Assembly (NCBI RefSeq): GCF_024172085.1
Contig: NZ_JAMZDZ010000001.1
Coordinates: forward strand, 1,488,001 to 1,552,000
Source of the DNA: Hamadaea flava
Lineage (GTDB): Bacteria; Actinomycetota; Actinomycetes; Mycobacteriales; Micromonosporaceae
DNA: 64,000 nucleotides
Direction of reading: 5' to 3'
This document shows, piece by piece, positions 1 through 8,948 of this stretch (positions are counted from its first letter, which is position 1; each line of letters starts with the position of its first letter). The notes under the pieces were generated by a model. It searched no databases. It was not told the origin of the DNA and was given only the letters and a program-made list of their open reading frames with translations. Made by a program: the position numbers and the translations under genes.

Positions 1-2
1 GG

Positions 3-1250
3 TCGGACCGGCCGACGCAGTGGAGCAACCGGTTCTTCGAGATCCTCTTCGGGTACGAGTGGGAGCCGTCCACGAGTCCCGGCGGGGCCAAGCAGTGGGT
101 GGCCAAGACCACCGACGCGATCGTTCCCGACGCGTACGATCCGGCGAAGAAGCACCTGCCGACGATGCTCACCACCGACCTGTCGCTGCGCTACGACCCG
201 GTGTACGAGCAGATCTCCCGCCGGTTCCTCGCGAACCCCGACGAGTTCGCGCTGGCCTTCGCCAAGGCCTGGTACAAGCTGCTGCACCGGGACATGGGGC
301 CGGTCAGCCGCTTCCTCGGACCGTGGGTGGCCGAGGCACAGCTGTGGCAGGACCCGGTGCCCGCGGCCGACCAGCCGCTCGTCGGCGACGCCGACATCAC
401 CGCCCTCAAGGCGAAGGTGCTGGACTCTGGGCTCTCCACGGCGCAGCTGATCTCGACCGCGTGGGCGGCCGCCGCGAGCTTCCGGTCCACCGACAAACGC
501 GGCGGTGCCAACGGCGGCCGGCTCCGCCTCGACCCGCAGCGCGGCTGGGAGGTCAACCAGCCGGCCCAGCTGGCGACTGTGCTGTCCACTCTGGAGGGCA
601 TCCAGCAGGAGTTCAACCAGGCGGGCGGCGTCCGGATCTCGCTCGCCGACCTGATCGTGCTGGCCGGCACGGCCGCCGTCGAGAAGGCCGCCAAGGACGC
701 CGGAGTTCCGGTCACCGTGCCGTTCCGGCCGGGGCGTACCGACGCGACGCAGGAGCAGACCGACGTCGAGTCGTTCTCGGTCCTCGAACCGCGGGCCGAC
801 GGGTTCCGCAATTACCTGCGGCCGGGCGAGAAGACCATGCCCGAGGTGCTGCTGATCGACCGGGCCTTCATGCTCGGCCTGACCGCCCCCGAGATGACCG
901 TCCTCGTCGGCGGTCTGCGTGCGCTCGGGAACAACGTCGGCGGCAGCACGCACGGCGTCCTGACCGACCGGCCGGGCGTGCTCACCAACGACTTCTTCGT
1001 CAACCTGCTCGCGCCGGGGGCGAAGTGGCAGGCGTCGGCCTCCGACGACCAGGTCTACGAGATCCAGGACGTCGGCTCCGGCCAGGTGAAATGGACCGCC
1101 ACCGCGGTCGACCTGATCTTCGGCTCCAACTCGCAGCTGCGGGCGCTCGCCGAGGTGTACGCCAGCGGGGACGCGCGCGAGAAGTTCGTCCGCGACTTCG
1201 TGGCGGCCTGGACGAAGGTCATGGAACTCGACCGCTTCGACCTCGCCTGA
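3..1250 (+). CDS. katG: Catalase-peroxidase KatG, 3' part (5' end outside window)
   Basis: Bifunctional haem enzyme that removes hydrogen peroxide by catalase and peroxidase reactions in the cytoplasm. The visible 415 codons begin inside the protein with [15 protein letters not shown], a characteristic stretch just before the inter-domain region, and continue through [21 protein letters not shown] and [12 protein letters not shown]. By comparison with mycobacterial KatG, the Asp of TDLSL is the residue that hydrogen-bonds the proximal haem His, and the Arg of RDMGP is the switch arginine. The distal Trp-His pair and the proximal His lie upstream of the window. The frame is open to base 3, so the gene is cut by the window edge and not truncated. 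The C-terminus is full length for the family. It converges on the afsR-like gene, with a palindromic repeat between them. Confidence 0.97.
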   Translation, partial: SDRPTQWSNRFFEILFGYEWEPSTSPGGAKQWVAKTTDAIVPDAYDPAKKHLPTMLTTDLSLRYDPVYEQISRRFLANPDEFALAFAKAWYKLLHRDMGPVSRFLGPWVAEAQLWQDPVPAADQPLVGDADITALKAKVLDSGLSTAQLISTAWAAAASFRSTDKRGGANGGRLRLDPQRGWEVNQPAQLATVLSTLEGIQQEFNQAGGVRISLADLIVLAGTAAVEKAAKDAGVPVTVPFRPGRTDATQEQTDVESFSVLEPRADGFRNYLRPGEKTMPEVLLIDRAFMLGLTAPEMTVLVGGLRALGNNVGGSTHGVLTDRPGVLTNDFFVNLLAPGAKWQASASDDQVYEIQDVGSGQVKWTATAVDLIFGSNSQLRALAEVYASGDAREKFVRDFVAAWTKVMELDRFDLA

Positions 1251-1293
1251 GTCCAGCCTCGGCCCGCTCGGCCCGCTCGGCCGGCTCGGGCAC

Positions 1294-1350
1294 TGGATCA
1301 GGGATCTAAGTCGAATCATGCGCCAAGATTCGACCCGGATCCCTGATCCA
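1294..1350. repeat. Palindromic intergenic repeat, copy 1
   Basis: Two 24-nt arms (TGGATCAGGGATC...TCGAATC and its complement, three mismatches) surround a 9-nt loop. Closely related palindromes are at 29268-29330 and 52833-52901. This copy lies between the convergent ends of katG and the afsR-like gene, so a bidirectional terminator role is possible, but there is no U-tract. Confidence 0.85.
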
Positions 1351-1376
1351 TCGCCAAAGGAGCGTCTGAACGGGAG

Positions 1377-4300
1377 TCAGCGGCTGAGGACCCAGGCTTC
1401 GGTGGTGGCGAGTAGGTCGCGCAGGGGCTCCTCGCGCCAGGCTCCGGCGGTCACCGGGCCGGCGGCGCGGTCGAGGCCCAGCCGCTCGGCCTGGTCCCGG
1501 AACCCGACCGGCGCGGGCAGGCCGAGCGGTGTGCGTACGCGATCCCAGGCGTCGGCCAGCCGCTGGGCGGCGGCGGAGTCGCCGAGGTCGGCGGCCAGCG
1601 ACGCGGCGGTGAGCACCGACGGCGTGGTCCACGAATACGTCGTCCGTGTCCGGGCGGTCGCCAGCCCGTCCCGCAACCCGGCCAGGGCGGCGCCGAGGTT
1701 CCCGGCCCGCCGCTGTGCTTCGGCGAGGAGCAGGCGCAAGGCGTACGCCCGGGACAGGGCGGGCGGGTTGGCCTCCGACACCGCCTCGATCAGTCCCGTG
1801 ATGGTCACCGCTGCCGCCGGTGGCGACTGGGTCACCAGGGCGTACAGGGCCAGTGAGTAGGCCGGGGTGTTGATGGTCAGATAACCGGGCTGGACGAGCT
1901 TGTCGCGCAGCCGCCGAGCGGTGACGGCCGCTTCGGTCAGCTCCCCCGCGCCCAGCTCGTTCAGCAGCCGGATCGACCGATACCGCATCTCGTCGCCGTC
2001 GTCGAGCACCGTGCGGAGCAGGTCGTCGCCGTCCCACAGGGCGAGTGCCGCCTCGTCGTGCCCCCACTGGTTCAGCGCCTCGGCCGCCATCGTCAGGCTG
2101 TGCACGCGAGTGTGCTTGTCGTCCACCACTTGCAACTTGTCGTGCAGGATCGGCGCTTCGTCCGCCGCGGCCGGGTCGAGCAGGTGCACTCCGTTGCGGA
2201 CGTTGCAGAGGCGGGCGTCGTAGTACATGAGCGTGTGCACCGCCGCCAGGTCGTCCATGATCGGCCGGGCCAGGGCGAGTGCCCCGGCGGGGTCGTCCCG
2301 CATGGTCAAGTGGTGCGAGCGGCTCATCTCACCGAGGCACCGGATCGAGGGCGGGCAGTTGGGCAGGTGCGGGGTCAGCTCGTCGAGCCAGCGGCCCTGT
2401 TCGGCGTACGCGTTCACCGCCGTCAGGCAGTCGAGCATCATCAGGGCCAGCTCGACCGCTTCGGGGATCCGGTCGGTGGCGTACCCGTCGCTCGCGGCGG
2501 CCCGGAGGTCGTCGAGGTCGGCGGCGAGCCGGGTCCAGGCGGCGAACTGCTCGTCGACGTGCGGCCGGGCCATGATCTCCCGCGTCACGTCGAGCCAGTA
2601 CGCGACGTGCCGCCCGGCGACGGCGTACCGGTCGCCGGATTCGGCGAGCTTGGTCTCGGCGTACTGGCGGACCACTTCGAGCAGCCGGTAGCGCTGGCCG
2701 TCCGGGGCCGGATAGGGCTGGACCAGCGAACGGTCCACCAGAAGATTCAGGAGCGACGGTTCCGCACCGCACACCGCTGTCGCGGCGGACGCGGTGAACC
2801 CGCCCCGGAAGACGGCCAGCCCGGCGAGCAGCTGTTGTTCGTCCGCGCTGAGCAGCCGGTAGGACCAGTCGATCGTGGCGGCGAGGGTGTTGCCGTGCGA
2901 TTCGCCGGCCGAGTCCGGCCCCAGTACGCCGAATCCCTGGTCCAGCTGTCGGGCCAGCTCGGGCAACGACAGCGTACGCAGCCGCGCCGCGGCGAGTTCG
3001 AGGGCGAGCGGCAGCCCTTCCACCCGGCGGCACACCCGGTCGACGGTGTCGAGATCGGACGCCGACGGGACGAAGCCCGGCACCGCACCGGCTGCCCGGC
3101 GCAGGAACAGTGTCGCGGCCGGAGACCCCGGTATGCCGTCCCCCGGCCCGGCGACGCTCAACGGTTCGAGCCGCCACACCGTCTCTTCGGGCAGGTTGAG
3201 CCGTTGCCGCGAGGTGGCCAGCACGACCAGTCGCGCACTCCGGGACAGCATTCGGCGTACCAGTTGAGAGATCTCCGTGACCAGGTGCTCGCAGTTGTCC
3301 AGGATGAGCAGGTGCGGGCTCTCGGCCAGGCGGCTCTCGACGGACTGGCCGACCTCGGCCATGGTGGCGCCCCCGACGCCGAGCACGCCGGCCAGGGTGA
3401 GCACGACGTCGTCGGCGTCGCGCGCGGTCGCGAGCGCCGCGACGACGACCGGCGGTCCGTCCACGATCGCCTCCGCCGCGTGGAGTGCGAGCGTGGTCTT
3501 GCCGACGCCGCCGGCGCCCACGACGGTGACGAGCCGATGGTCGAGCAGGAGCCTGGTCAGCTCGGCGACCTGGCGTTCGCGCCCCACGATGCTGGTCAGG
3601 TGAGAGCGCGGCCCGCGCCACACCGAAGCCGGCGCCGCAACGGCCAGCGCGGAGGACGGCGGGGCGAGCGGCGGCGAGCCGACGCCGAGCGACGGGTCGT
3701 GACTGAGGATCGCCTGTTCGAGCCGGCGCAGGTCGGGCCCGGGTTCGATGCCGAGGTCGTCGATGAGCATTCGGCGCGCGGCCCGGAAGCGTTCCAGCGC
3801 CTGCGCCTGCTGGCCGGACCGGTAGAGCGCGAGCATGAGCAGGCCGACGGACCGTTCTCGCAACGGGCGTTGGGCGGCCAGCGCGGTCAGCTCCCCGATC
3901 ACCTCGCGATGCCGGCCGAGGGCGAGATCGGCCTCGATCCGGTCCTCGGTCGCCGTGGTCCGCAGCTCGTCCAGCCCGACGCAGATCCGTTCGCGGACGC
4001 GCTGGGTCGCGACGTCGGCCAGCGCCGGTCCTCGCCACCAGGCCAGCGCGGCGGCGAGCCCGTCGGCCGCGGCGGCGGCGTCGCCCGCCTGCATGGCCTC
4101 GCGGGCCTGAAGGACCCGCCGCTGGAAACGATGAAGGTCCACCCGGTCGGGTGGGGCGTCGAGCAGATACCCCGGCCCCCGCGTCACCAGCCGTACGCCG
4201 TGCGCCTCGGCCCCGGCATTGCGCAATGTGGACCGGAGTCGCGAGATATGAGTGTGCACGATGGACCGCGCCCGCTCCGGAGGCTCGTCGTCCCAGAGCA

Positions 4301-4442
4301 GCTCGACGAGGCGGTCGAGCGGCACGACCCGTCCGAGTTCGACCGCGAGGACCGCCAGCAGGCATCGTTCCTGCGGGCGGCCGAGGGGAACCGGAGTTCC
4401 GGCGACGGTGCAGTCCACCGGGCCGAGTAGGGAGAACTCCAC
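1377..4442 (-). CDS. AfsR/SARP-family regulator with NB-ARC ATPase and TPR-like tail
   Basis: Large 1021-residue transcriptional regulator. Residues 1-95 form the winged-helix SARP DNA-binding domain (starts EFSLLGPVDCTVAG). Residues about 100-250 are the BTAD helical domain. A STAND-type NTPase follows with P-loop GAGGVGKTT near residue 310 and Walker B LLILDNCEH. The remainder is helical repeat sequence. This is the AfsR architecture (SARP-BTAD-NB-ARC-TPR), known to activate secondary-metabolism or developmental genes. Start: GTG at 4442; there is no Shine-Dalgarno sequence, but a -10 (TAGCGT) ends 6 nt upstream, so the mRNA may be leaderless. It is divergent from the subtilase at 4533, and heptad repeats in the shared 90-bp gap overlap its -35. 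No kinase partner is visible. Target genes are unknown. Confidence 0.93.
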   Translation of the reverse strand: MEFSLLGPVDCTVAGTPVPLGRPQERCLLAVLAVELGRVVPLDRLVELLWDDEPPERARSIVHTHISRLRSTLRNAGAEAHGVRLVTRGPGYLLDAPPDRVDLHRFQRRVLQAREAMQAGDAAAAADGLAAALAWWRGPALADVATQRVRERICVGLDELRTTATEDRIEADLALGRHREVIGELTALAAQRPLRERSVGLLMLALYRSGQQAQALERFRAARRMLIDDLGIEPGPDLRRLEQAILSHDPSLGVGSPPLAPPSSALAVAAPASVWRGPRSHLTSIVGRERQVAELTRLLLDHRLVTVVGAGGVGKTTLALHAAEAIVDGPPVVVAALATARDADDVVLTLAGVLGVGGATMAEVGQSVESRLAESPHLLILDNCEHLVTEISQLVRRMLSRSARLVVLATSRQRLNLPEETVWRLEPLSVAGPGDGIPGSPAATLFLRRAAGAVPGFVPSASDLDTVDRVCRRVEGLPLALELAAARLRTLSLPELARQLDQGFGVLGPDSAGESHGNTLAATIDWSYRLLSADEQQLLAGLAVFRGGFTASAATAVCGAEPSLLNLLVDRSLVQPYPAPDGQRYRLLEVVRQYAETKLAESGDRYAVAGRHVAYWLDVTREIMARPHVDEQFAAWTRLAADLDDLRAAASDGYATDRIPEAVELALMMLDCLTAVNAYAEQGRWLDELTPHLPNCPPSIRCLGEMSRSHHLTMRDDPAGALALARPIMDDLAAVHTLMYYDARLCNVRNGVHLLDPAAADEAPILHDKLQVVDDKHTRVHSLTMAAEALNQWGHDEAALALWDGDDLLRTVLDDGDEMRYRSIRLLNELGAGELTEAAVTARRLRDKLVQPGYLTINTPAYSLALYALVTQSPPAAAVTITGLIEAVSEANPPALSRAYALRLLLAEAQRRAGNLGAALAGLRDGLATARTRTTYSWTTPSVLTAASLAADLGDSAAAQRLADAWDRVRTPLGLPAPVGFRDQAERLGLDRAAGPVTAGAWREEPLRDLLATTEAWVLSR

Positions 4443-4448
4443 GAACGA

Positions 4449-4476
4449 ACGCTAGCCGGATCATGCTGCCTGTCAA
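4449..4476 (-). promoter_or_regulatory. Sigma70-type promoter of the afsR-like gene
   Basis: On the minus strand, -35 TTGACA (4476-4471) and -10 TAGCGT (4454-4449) are separated by 16 nt; the GTG start follows 6 nt after the -10. The -35 lies within the first of three heptad repeats. Confidence 0.6.
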
Positions 4477-4500
4477 GCGCCCGTCAAGCAGGTGGCAAGT
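4472..4500 (+). promoter_or_regulatory. Three SARP-type heptad direct repeats at 11-bp period
   Basis: GTCAAGC at 4472-4478, GTCAAGC at 4483-4489 and GGCAAGT at 4494-4500 are spaced exactly 11 bp start to start (heptad plus 4 nt). SARP proteins are known to bind tandem heptads with this period that overlap the -35 region. The array sits between the afsR-like gene and the subtilase and overlaps the -35 of the former. Autoregulation, control of the subtilase, or both are inferred. Confidence 0.65.
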
Positions 4501-4532
4501 GCCCGGTGGGCCGCAGGCCGCAAGGTGTCCGC

Positions 4533-7500
4533 ATGTATCCCCCACAGTGGAATCAACGGTCGCGCCGGCGGATGGCGGTCGCGTACGCGACGGCCGTCGT
4601 CCTCGCGATCGGCGGCGGGGCGAGCCGGGCAGCGGGCTCGCCCTCTTCGGTACCGGTGCCGGGGCTGGACAAGCTGGCCGGGACCGCCCGGCAGCAGGTG
4701 CAGACCCTCACCCTCATCACCGGCGACACCGTGCGGCTCAGCCGCTCCGCCGCTGGTCAGTACCAGACTCAGGTGCGGCTCGCCGCGCGGGCCGACGGGC
4801 GTACCGTGACCGTGCGGACGCTCGTCGACTCCGAGCATGTCTATGTGTTTCCGTCCGACGCGCTGGACCTCGTCGCCGCCGGGAAGCTCGACCGCCGCCT
4901 CTTCGACGTCCGGGGCCTGGTGGATCAGGGGTACGCCGACGCGGCCACCGCCACCCTGCCGGTCATCGTGTCTTACGGGCGCACCGCACCGGTGAAGACC
5001 TTGACGGCCCGGTCGAAGGCCAAGGCCGACCTGCTGGCCCGGGCGAACCGGCTGCCGGCGGGCAAGTCACCTCGGGCGCTCACCGGCATCAACGGCGCGG
5101 CCACGGGTGTGACCAAGAAGGACGCGGTTGCGTTCTGGTCGGCGGTCCGGCCGTCGGCGAAGCCGGCCCTGTCCGGCGGGCTCACCAACATCTGGCTCGA
5201 CGCCAAAGTCAGCGCCTCGCTGGATGTCAGCGTCCCGCTGATCGGTGCGCCGCAGGCCTGGGCCGCCGGCTTCGACGGCGCCGGGGTCAAGGTCGCGGTG
5301 CTCGACACCGGCCTCGACGCGACGCATCCCGACTTCGCCGGGAAGACGATCGACAGCAAGAGCTTCATTCCCGGCGTGACGTCCACAGCCGACGGTCACG
5401 GGCACGGCACCCACGTGTCGTCGATCGTGCTGGGCTCCGGCGCGGCTTCGGGTGGCCGGTACAAGGGCGTGGCACCCGGCGCTCAGCTCGCCGTGGGCAA
5501 GGTGCTGAACGATGCCGGTTCCGGCGAGACGTCCTGGATCCTCGAGGGGATGGAGTGGGCGGCCGTCACCGAGGACGCCGACGTCGTCAACATGAGCATC
5601 GGCAGCAACTCCCCCGGCGACGGCACCGACCCGATGAGCCTCGCCGTCGACGAGCTGACCGCGAGCACAGGGGCGCTGTTCGTGATCGCCGCCGGCAACA
5701 GCGGTCCGGGCGGCCGGACGGTCACCGCGCCCGGTGCGGCCGCGTCCGCGCTGACCGTGGCCGCCTTCGACAAGCAGGACCACCTCGCCGAGTTCTCCAG
5801 TCGTGGCCCGCTGACGGGCAACTACGCACTCAAGCCGGACATCGCCGGGCCGGGCGTCGCCATCGCGGCCGCCCGGGCGGCCGGCACGGAGATCGGCGGC
5901 GACGTCGGCAACGACGCGTACACGTCGCTCTCCGGGACCTCGATGGCCGCTCCGCACGTCGCCGGGGCCGCCGCGATCCTGGCTCAGCGGCATCCCGACT
6001 GGACGCCCACGCAGCTCAAGGCCGCGCTCACCAGCACCAGCTCCGATGGCGGCTACTCGGCCTACGAGCAAGGCGCGGGCCGGGTGGACGTCGCGGCGGT
6101 GGTGGGCGCGTCGGTCGTCGCCGCCACCTCGCAGGCCGACTTCGGCCGGCTGCGCTATCCGCAGACCGGCCCGGCGGTCACACGTACGGTGTCCTATCGC
6201 AACACCGGCACGACCGGGGTCACGCTCACGCTCGGCGTCTCGCTGAAGACCAGTGCCGGTGAGGCGGCGCCCGCGGGCATGCTGCAGGTCTCGCCCTCCA
6301 CTCTGGAGATTCCGGCGGGCGGCGTCGGTGAGGCGGTGCTCACCCTCGATCCGACCATGGGTACGCCCAGCGCCTACTCCGGCGCGGTGACCGCCACGGC
6401 GCCCGGCGTCTCGTTACGCATCCCGGTCGGCGCGTACAAGGAGCCGGAGGGCTTCGAGCTCACCACCCAGGTGATCGAGCCCACGACCGCCGCGGCGACC
6501 GTGCTGACCCCGGTGGTCATCCGGCGGACGGACAGCCCGGACGGCGATTGGGTCTTCCTCGCCCCCGGCGCGTCGGCTCACCTGGACAAGGGTGTGTACG
6601 ACGTCAGCACCGGGGTGGTCTGGGCGGATCTGCCGGGGGCGTACGACAACTCGGCGACGCTGGTCGATCCACAGGTCGAGCTGACCGCCGACACGACCGT
6701 CACCCTGGACACCAACCAAGCCAGGAGGATCGTGCTCGACACGGGGCGACCGACCGAGCACTACGGGGCCACGTCGAACATCTGGCACACTCCGGCCGGT
6801 GCGACCACTCCGTTCGGGGTGATCAACTCGATGCCGTACAACGTACAGCCGTGGGTGACGCCGACCCAGAAGGTCACCGTCGGCAAGTTCTACTACGACC
6901 ACAGCCACGAGGTGGGCACACCGCAGGTGACCGCGTCCGCCGGCGCGCTCCGGCTGTCCCCGCAATACCAGGACTACTCGGTGCTGGTGGCCAAGCTGTC
7001 CGGCCGGACGGAGCTGAAGCTGGTCGACGTCGGGCGCGGCACCGAGGCGGACTTCGCGGGCAAGAACCTCAAGGGCAAGGCGGTCCTGCTCGACATCGGC
7101 GACGCCGCCATGCAGTCGGACTACTGGCTGCCGAGCGATCCCTATCAGCTCGCGCTCGGCAAGGGAGCGGCGGCCGTGTTCGCCTACAGCGACGTCGGCC
7201 GGGCTCGCGTCCGCCCCGGCGTCGGCGGCCTGCCGAATCTGTGGCCGTTGCCGATGCTGGCGATCACCGCCGCCGAGGGCGCTGCTCTCAAGGCACGCGT
7301 GGCCAAGGGGCAGACGACGGTACGCGTCGAGTCGCAGCCCACGATTCCGGAGCTGTTCTCCTTGTCCTATCTGGATGCGGATCAGGTCCCGGCCGATCTA
7401 CGTTTCCCGATACGCACCAAGGACCTTGTGCAGATCCGACACGAGAGTCACGCGAACGTCGCGGTCGGTCAGTCGCAACTGTGGTCGACGCGATACCCGG

Positions 7501-8561
7501 TGAAGCTGCCGATCGACGACTTCGCGAACACCTTCCGCTCTCTCTCGCTCTACGATCTGGCCGGCCCGCTGGAGCGGACCGAATACGTCGGGCCGGTAGG
7601 CACGGACGCGACCTGGTACCGGTACGTCAACATGGACACCGTTGCCGGGCTGCAGCAGGGTTCGGGCCACACCGTCGACACGTTGTACTCGTACTTCGCC
7701 ACGCAGGACGTGTTCGGCAAGCCGGGGCGGCGTACCGAGACGTGGGGCAAGGCGCCCACCGTCCCCGGCACGCTGTCGCAGCCCGCCGACGTGCTCGCGA
7801 TGGGCCCGGAGTACGCCGTCGTCTGCTCGGTGTGCCGCTACACCGGGCTGTTCCCGGGCGGCGACATGTTGTCGTTGTTCACCTTCACCTCCGACAGCGA
7901 CGGGCACACCGGCGAGCTGACGACCTTCTCGGAGGCCCTGGAAGGGTTCCCCAGCAACGGGCACGACGAGTGGCACCTGTACGCCGGTGACACCGAACTC
8001 CCGCAGTCGTACCTCGGTTCGGGGCCCGGGTCGATGCCGTACTACGTGTTGCCCGCGGGCACCCGGACGTATCGGCTGACCCAGGACTTCCGGAACCGGA
8101 TTCCGGTCGCCGGTACGCCCGGGACGACGTCGAGTACCACGTGGACGTTCACGAGCGCCGATCCGACGGTGAACGACCTCCCGGCCGGGCACAACGGGCT
8201 CGGGCTCTGCGTCGACAAGTGCCGTGTCGAACCGCTGCTGTTCCTGCGGTACGACCTAGACGTGGACGGGTTCAACCGCTCGGTCGCGCCGGGGGTGCAG
8301 CTGTTCACCGTGACCGCGTACCGGGACGGGTCGACGGCTCGGATGCCGGGAATCGCCGGGATGAAGGTGTCGGCCAGCTTCGACGGCGGGAAGCGGTGGA
8401 CCTCGGTTCCCCTGGTGCCGCTCGGCAACGGCAAGTACGCCGTCCTGCTCGCTCAGCCCAGCGGCTCCGGTGCGGTCAGTCTGCGTACGGAGGCGTGGGA
8501 CACGGCCGGGAACCGGGTCGTGCAAACGGTGCCGGACGCGTACCAGTTGATCCGCCGCTGA
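4533..8561 (+). CDS. Large secreted S8 (subtilisin-like) serine peptidase
   Basis: A 1342-residue secreted protease. An arginine-rich start plus hydrophobic segment (residues about 1-30) is the signal peptide. A propeptide-like region follows, then the S8 catalytic domain. Catalytic residues are Asp258 (AVLDTGLD), His291 (HGTH), oxyanion Asn389 (AAGNSGPG) and Ser470 (SGTSMAAPH). The C-terminal 800 residues contain beta-sandwich sequence and a PA-like segment (GKAVLLDIGD...). Start: the ATG at 4533 has AAGG at suitable distance and immediately precedes the signal peptide; a GTG at 4506 in frame is less likely. It is divergent from the afsR-like gene and followed by a strong hairpin. The role is probably extracellular protein degradation; the substrate is unknown. 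Confidence 0.93.
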   Translation: MYPPQWNQRSRRRMAVAYATAVVLAIGGGASRAAGSPSSVPVPGLDKLAGTARQQVQTLTLITGDTVRLSRSAAGQYQTQVRLAARADGRTVTVRTLVDSEHVYVFPSDALDLVAAGKLDRRLFDVRGLVDQGYADAATATLPVIVSYGRTAPVKTLTARSKAKADLLARANRLPAGKSPRALTGINGAATGVTKKDAVAFWSAVRPSAKPALSGGLTNIWLDAKVSASLDVSVPLIGAPQAWAAGFDGAGVKVAVLDTGLDATHPDFAGKTIDSKSFIPGVTSTADGHGHGTHVSSIVLGSGAASGGRYKGVAPGAQLAVGKVLNDAGSGETSWILEGMEWAAVTEDADVVNMSIGSNSPGDGTDPMSLAVDELTASTGALFVIAAGNSGPGGRTVTAPGAAASALTVAAFDKQDHLAEFSSRGPLTGNYALKPDIAGPGVAIAAARAAGTEIGGDVGNDAYTSLSGTSMAAPHVAGAAAILAQRHPDWTPTQLKAALTSTSSDGGYSAYEQGAGRVDVAAVVGASVVAATSQADFGRLRYPQTGPAVTRTVSYRNTGTTGVTLTLGVSLKTSAGEAAPAGMLQVSPSTLEIPAGGVGEAVLTLDPTMGTPSAYSGAVTATAPGVSLRIPVGAYKEPEGFELTTQVIEPTTAAATVLTPVVIRRTDSPDGDWVFLAPGASAHLDKGVYDVSTGVVWADLPGAYDNSATLVDPQVELTADTTVTLDTNQARRIVLDTGRPTEHYGATSNIWHTPAGATTPFGVINSMPYNVQPWVTPTQKVTVGKFYYDHSHEVGTPQVTASAGALRLSPQYQDYSVLVAKLSGRTELKLVDVGRGTEADFAGKNLKGKAVLLDIGDAAMQSDYWLPSDPYQLALGKGAAAVFAYSDVGRARVRPGVGGLPNLWPLPMLAITAAEGAALKARVAKGQTTVRVESQPTIPELFSLSYLDADQVPADLRFPIRTKDLVQIRHESHANVAVGQSQLWSTRYPVKLPIDDFANTFRSLSLYDLAGPLERTEYVGPVGTDATWYRYVNMDTVAGLQQGSGHTVDTLYSYFATQDVFGKPGRRTETWGKAPTVPGTLSQPADVLAMGPEYAVVCSVCRYTGLFPGGDMLSLFTFTSDSDGHTGELTTFSEALEGFPSNGHDEWHLYAGDTELPQSYLGSGPGSMPYYVLPAGTRTYRLTQDFRNRIPVAGTPGTTSSTTWTFTSADPTVNDLPAGHNGLGLCVDKCRVEPLLFLRYDLDVDGFNRSVAPGVQLFTVTAYRDGSTARMPGIAGMKVSASFDGGKRWTSVPLVPLGNGKYAVLLAQPSGSGAVSLRTEAWDTAGNRVVQTVPDAYQLIRR

Positions 8562-8582
8562 ACCGACCGGCCGGTCAAGCCG

Positions 8583-8620
8583 GCGGCCCGGGGTGCGCAA
8601 CGGCGCGCGCCCCGGGCCGC
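8583..8620. terminator. GC-rich hairpin after the subtilase
   Basis: Eleven-bp perfect stem (GCGGCCCGGGG / CCCCGGGCCGC) with a 16-nt loop, 20 nt after the stop. It lies between convergent genes, so it may act in both directions. No U-tract, as is usual in such genomes. Confidence 0.65.
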
Positions 8621-8642
8621 TTCGGCCGCTTCGGCGGGTCGG

Positions 8643-8927
8643 TCAGCTGGTGATCAGTGCCCCGACGATGGCCGTCGCCTGCTCGATCGCCGCAGGCCCG
8701 ACGTTGCCGAACGGGTCGCCGAGCGCGGACACCGGAAGCCACTGCACCAGTTCCGGCAGCAGTGTCCCCGGTGGATCGGGCACCGGGACGACCAGCGGAA
8801 GGGTGTCATCCGCGACGGTTCCCGGCACGTAGGGACAGCAGACGACCCGGCCGGTGCGGGCCTGCAGGTGCATCGAGTTGGACAGCACCGCAACCATGAG
8901 TTCGCTGGTGGTGTCGGCACGGGGCAT
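8643..8927 (-). CDS. Small protein, possibly PemK/MazF-like toxin
   Basis: A 94-residue protein (LMVAVLSNSMHLQARTGRVV...) reading like the beta-barrel core of PemK/MazF-type proteins (VLSN followed by GRVVCCPYVPG), ending in a short helix (IEQATAIVGALI). It lacks the usual N-terminal RGDIW-type strand, so it may be a divergent or shortened member. The same frame has a stop at 8949-8951, so the ATG at 8927 is the only good start. It follows the hydrolase fusion gene by 21 bp on the same strand. No antitoxin gene is adjacent, which argues against a classical toxin-antitoxin pair. The family assignment is from memory of sequence style and is tentative. Confidence 0.5.
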   Translation of the reverse strand: MPRADTTSELMVAVLSNSMHLQARTGRVVCCPYVPGTVADDTLPLVVPVPDPPGTLLPELVQWLPVSALGDPFGNVGPAAIEQATAIVGALITS

Positions 8928-8948
8928 GCCCCGGCCGCTCTGGTGTGG

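Noticed and set aside
2058-4430. 790-codon open frame on the + strand opposite the afsR-like gene
   Set aside because: Antisense frame rich in Arg, Gly, Pro and Gln with no domain. Such frames are expected opposite high-GC genes; the minus-strand protein has clear SARP/BTAD/NB-ARC domains.
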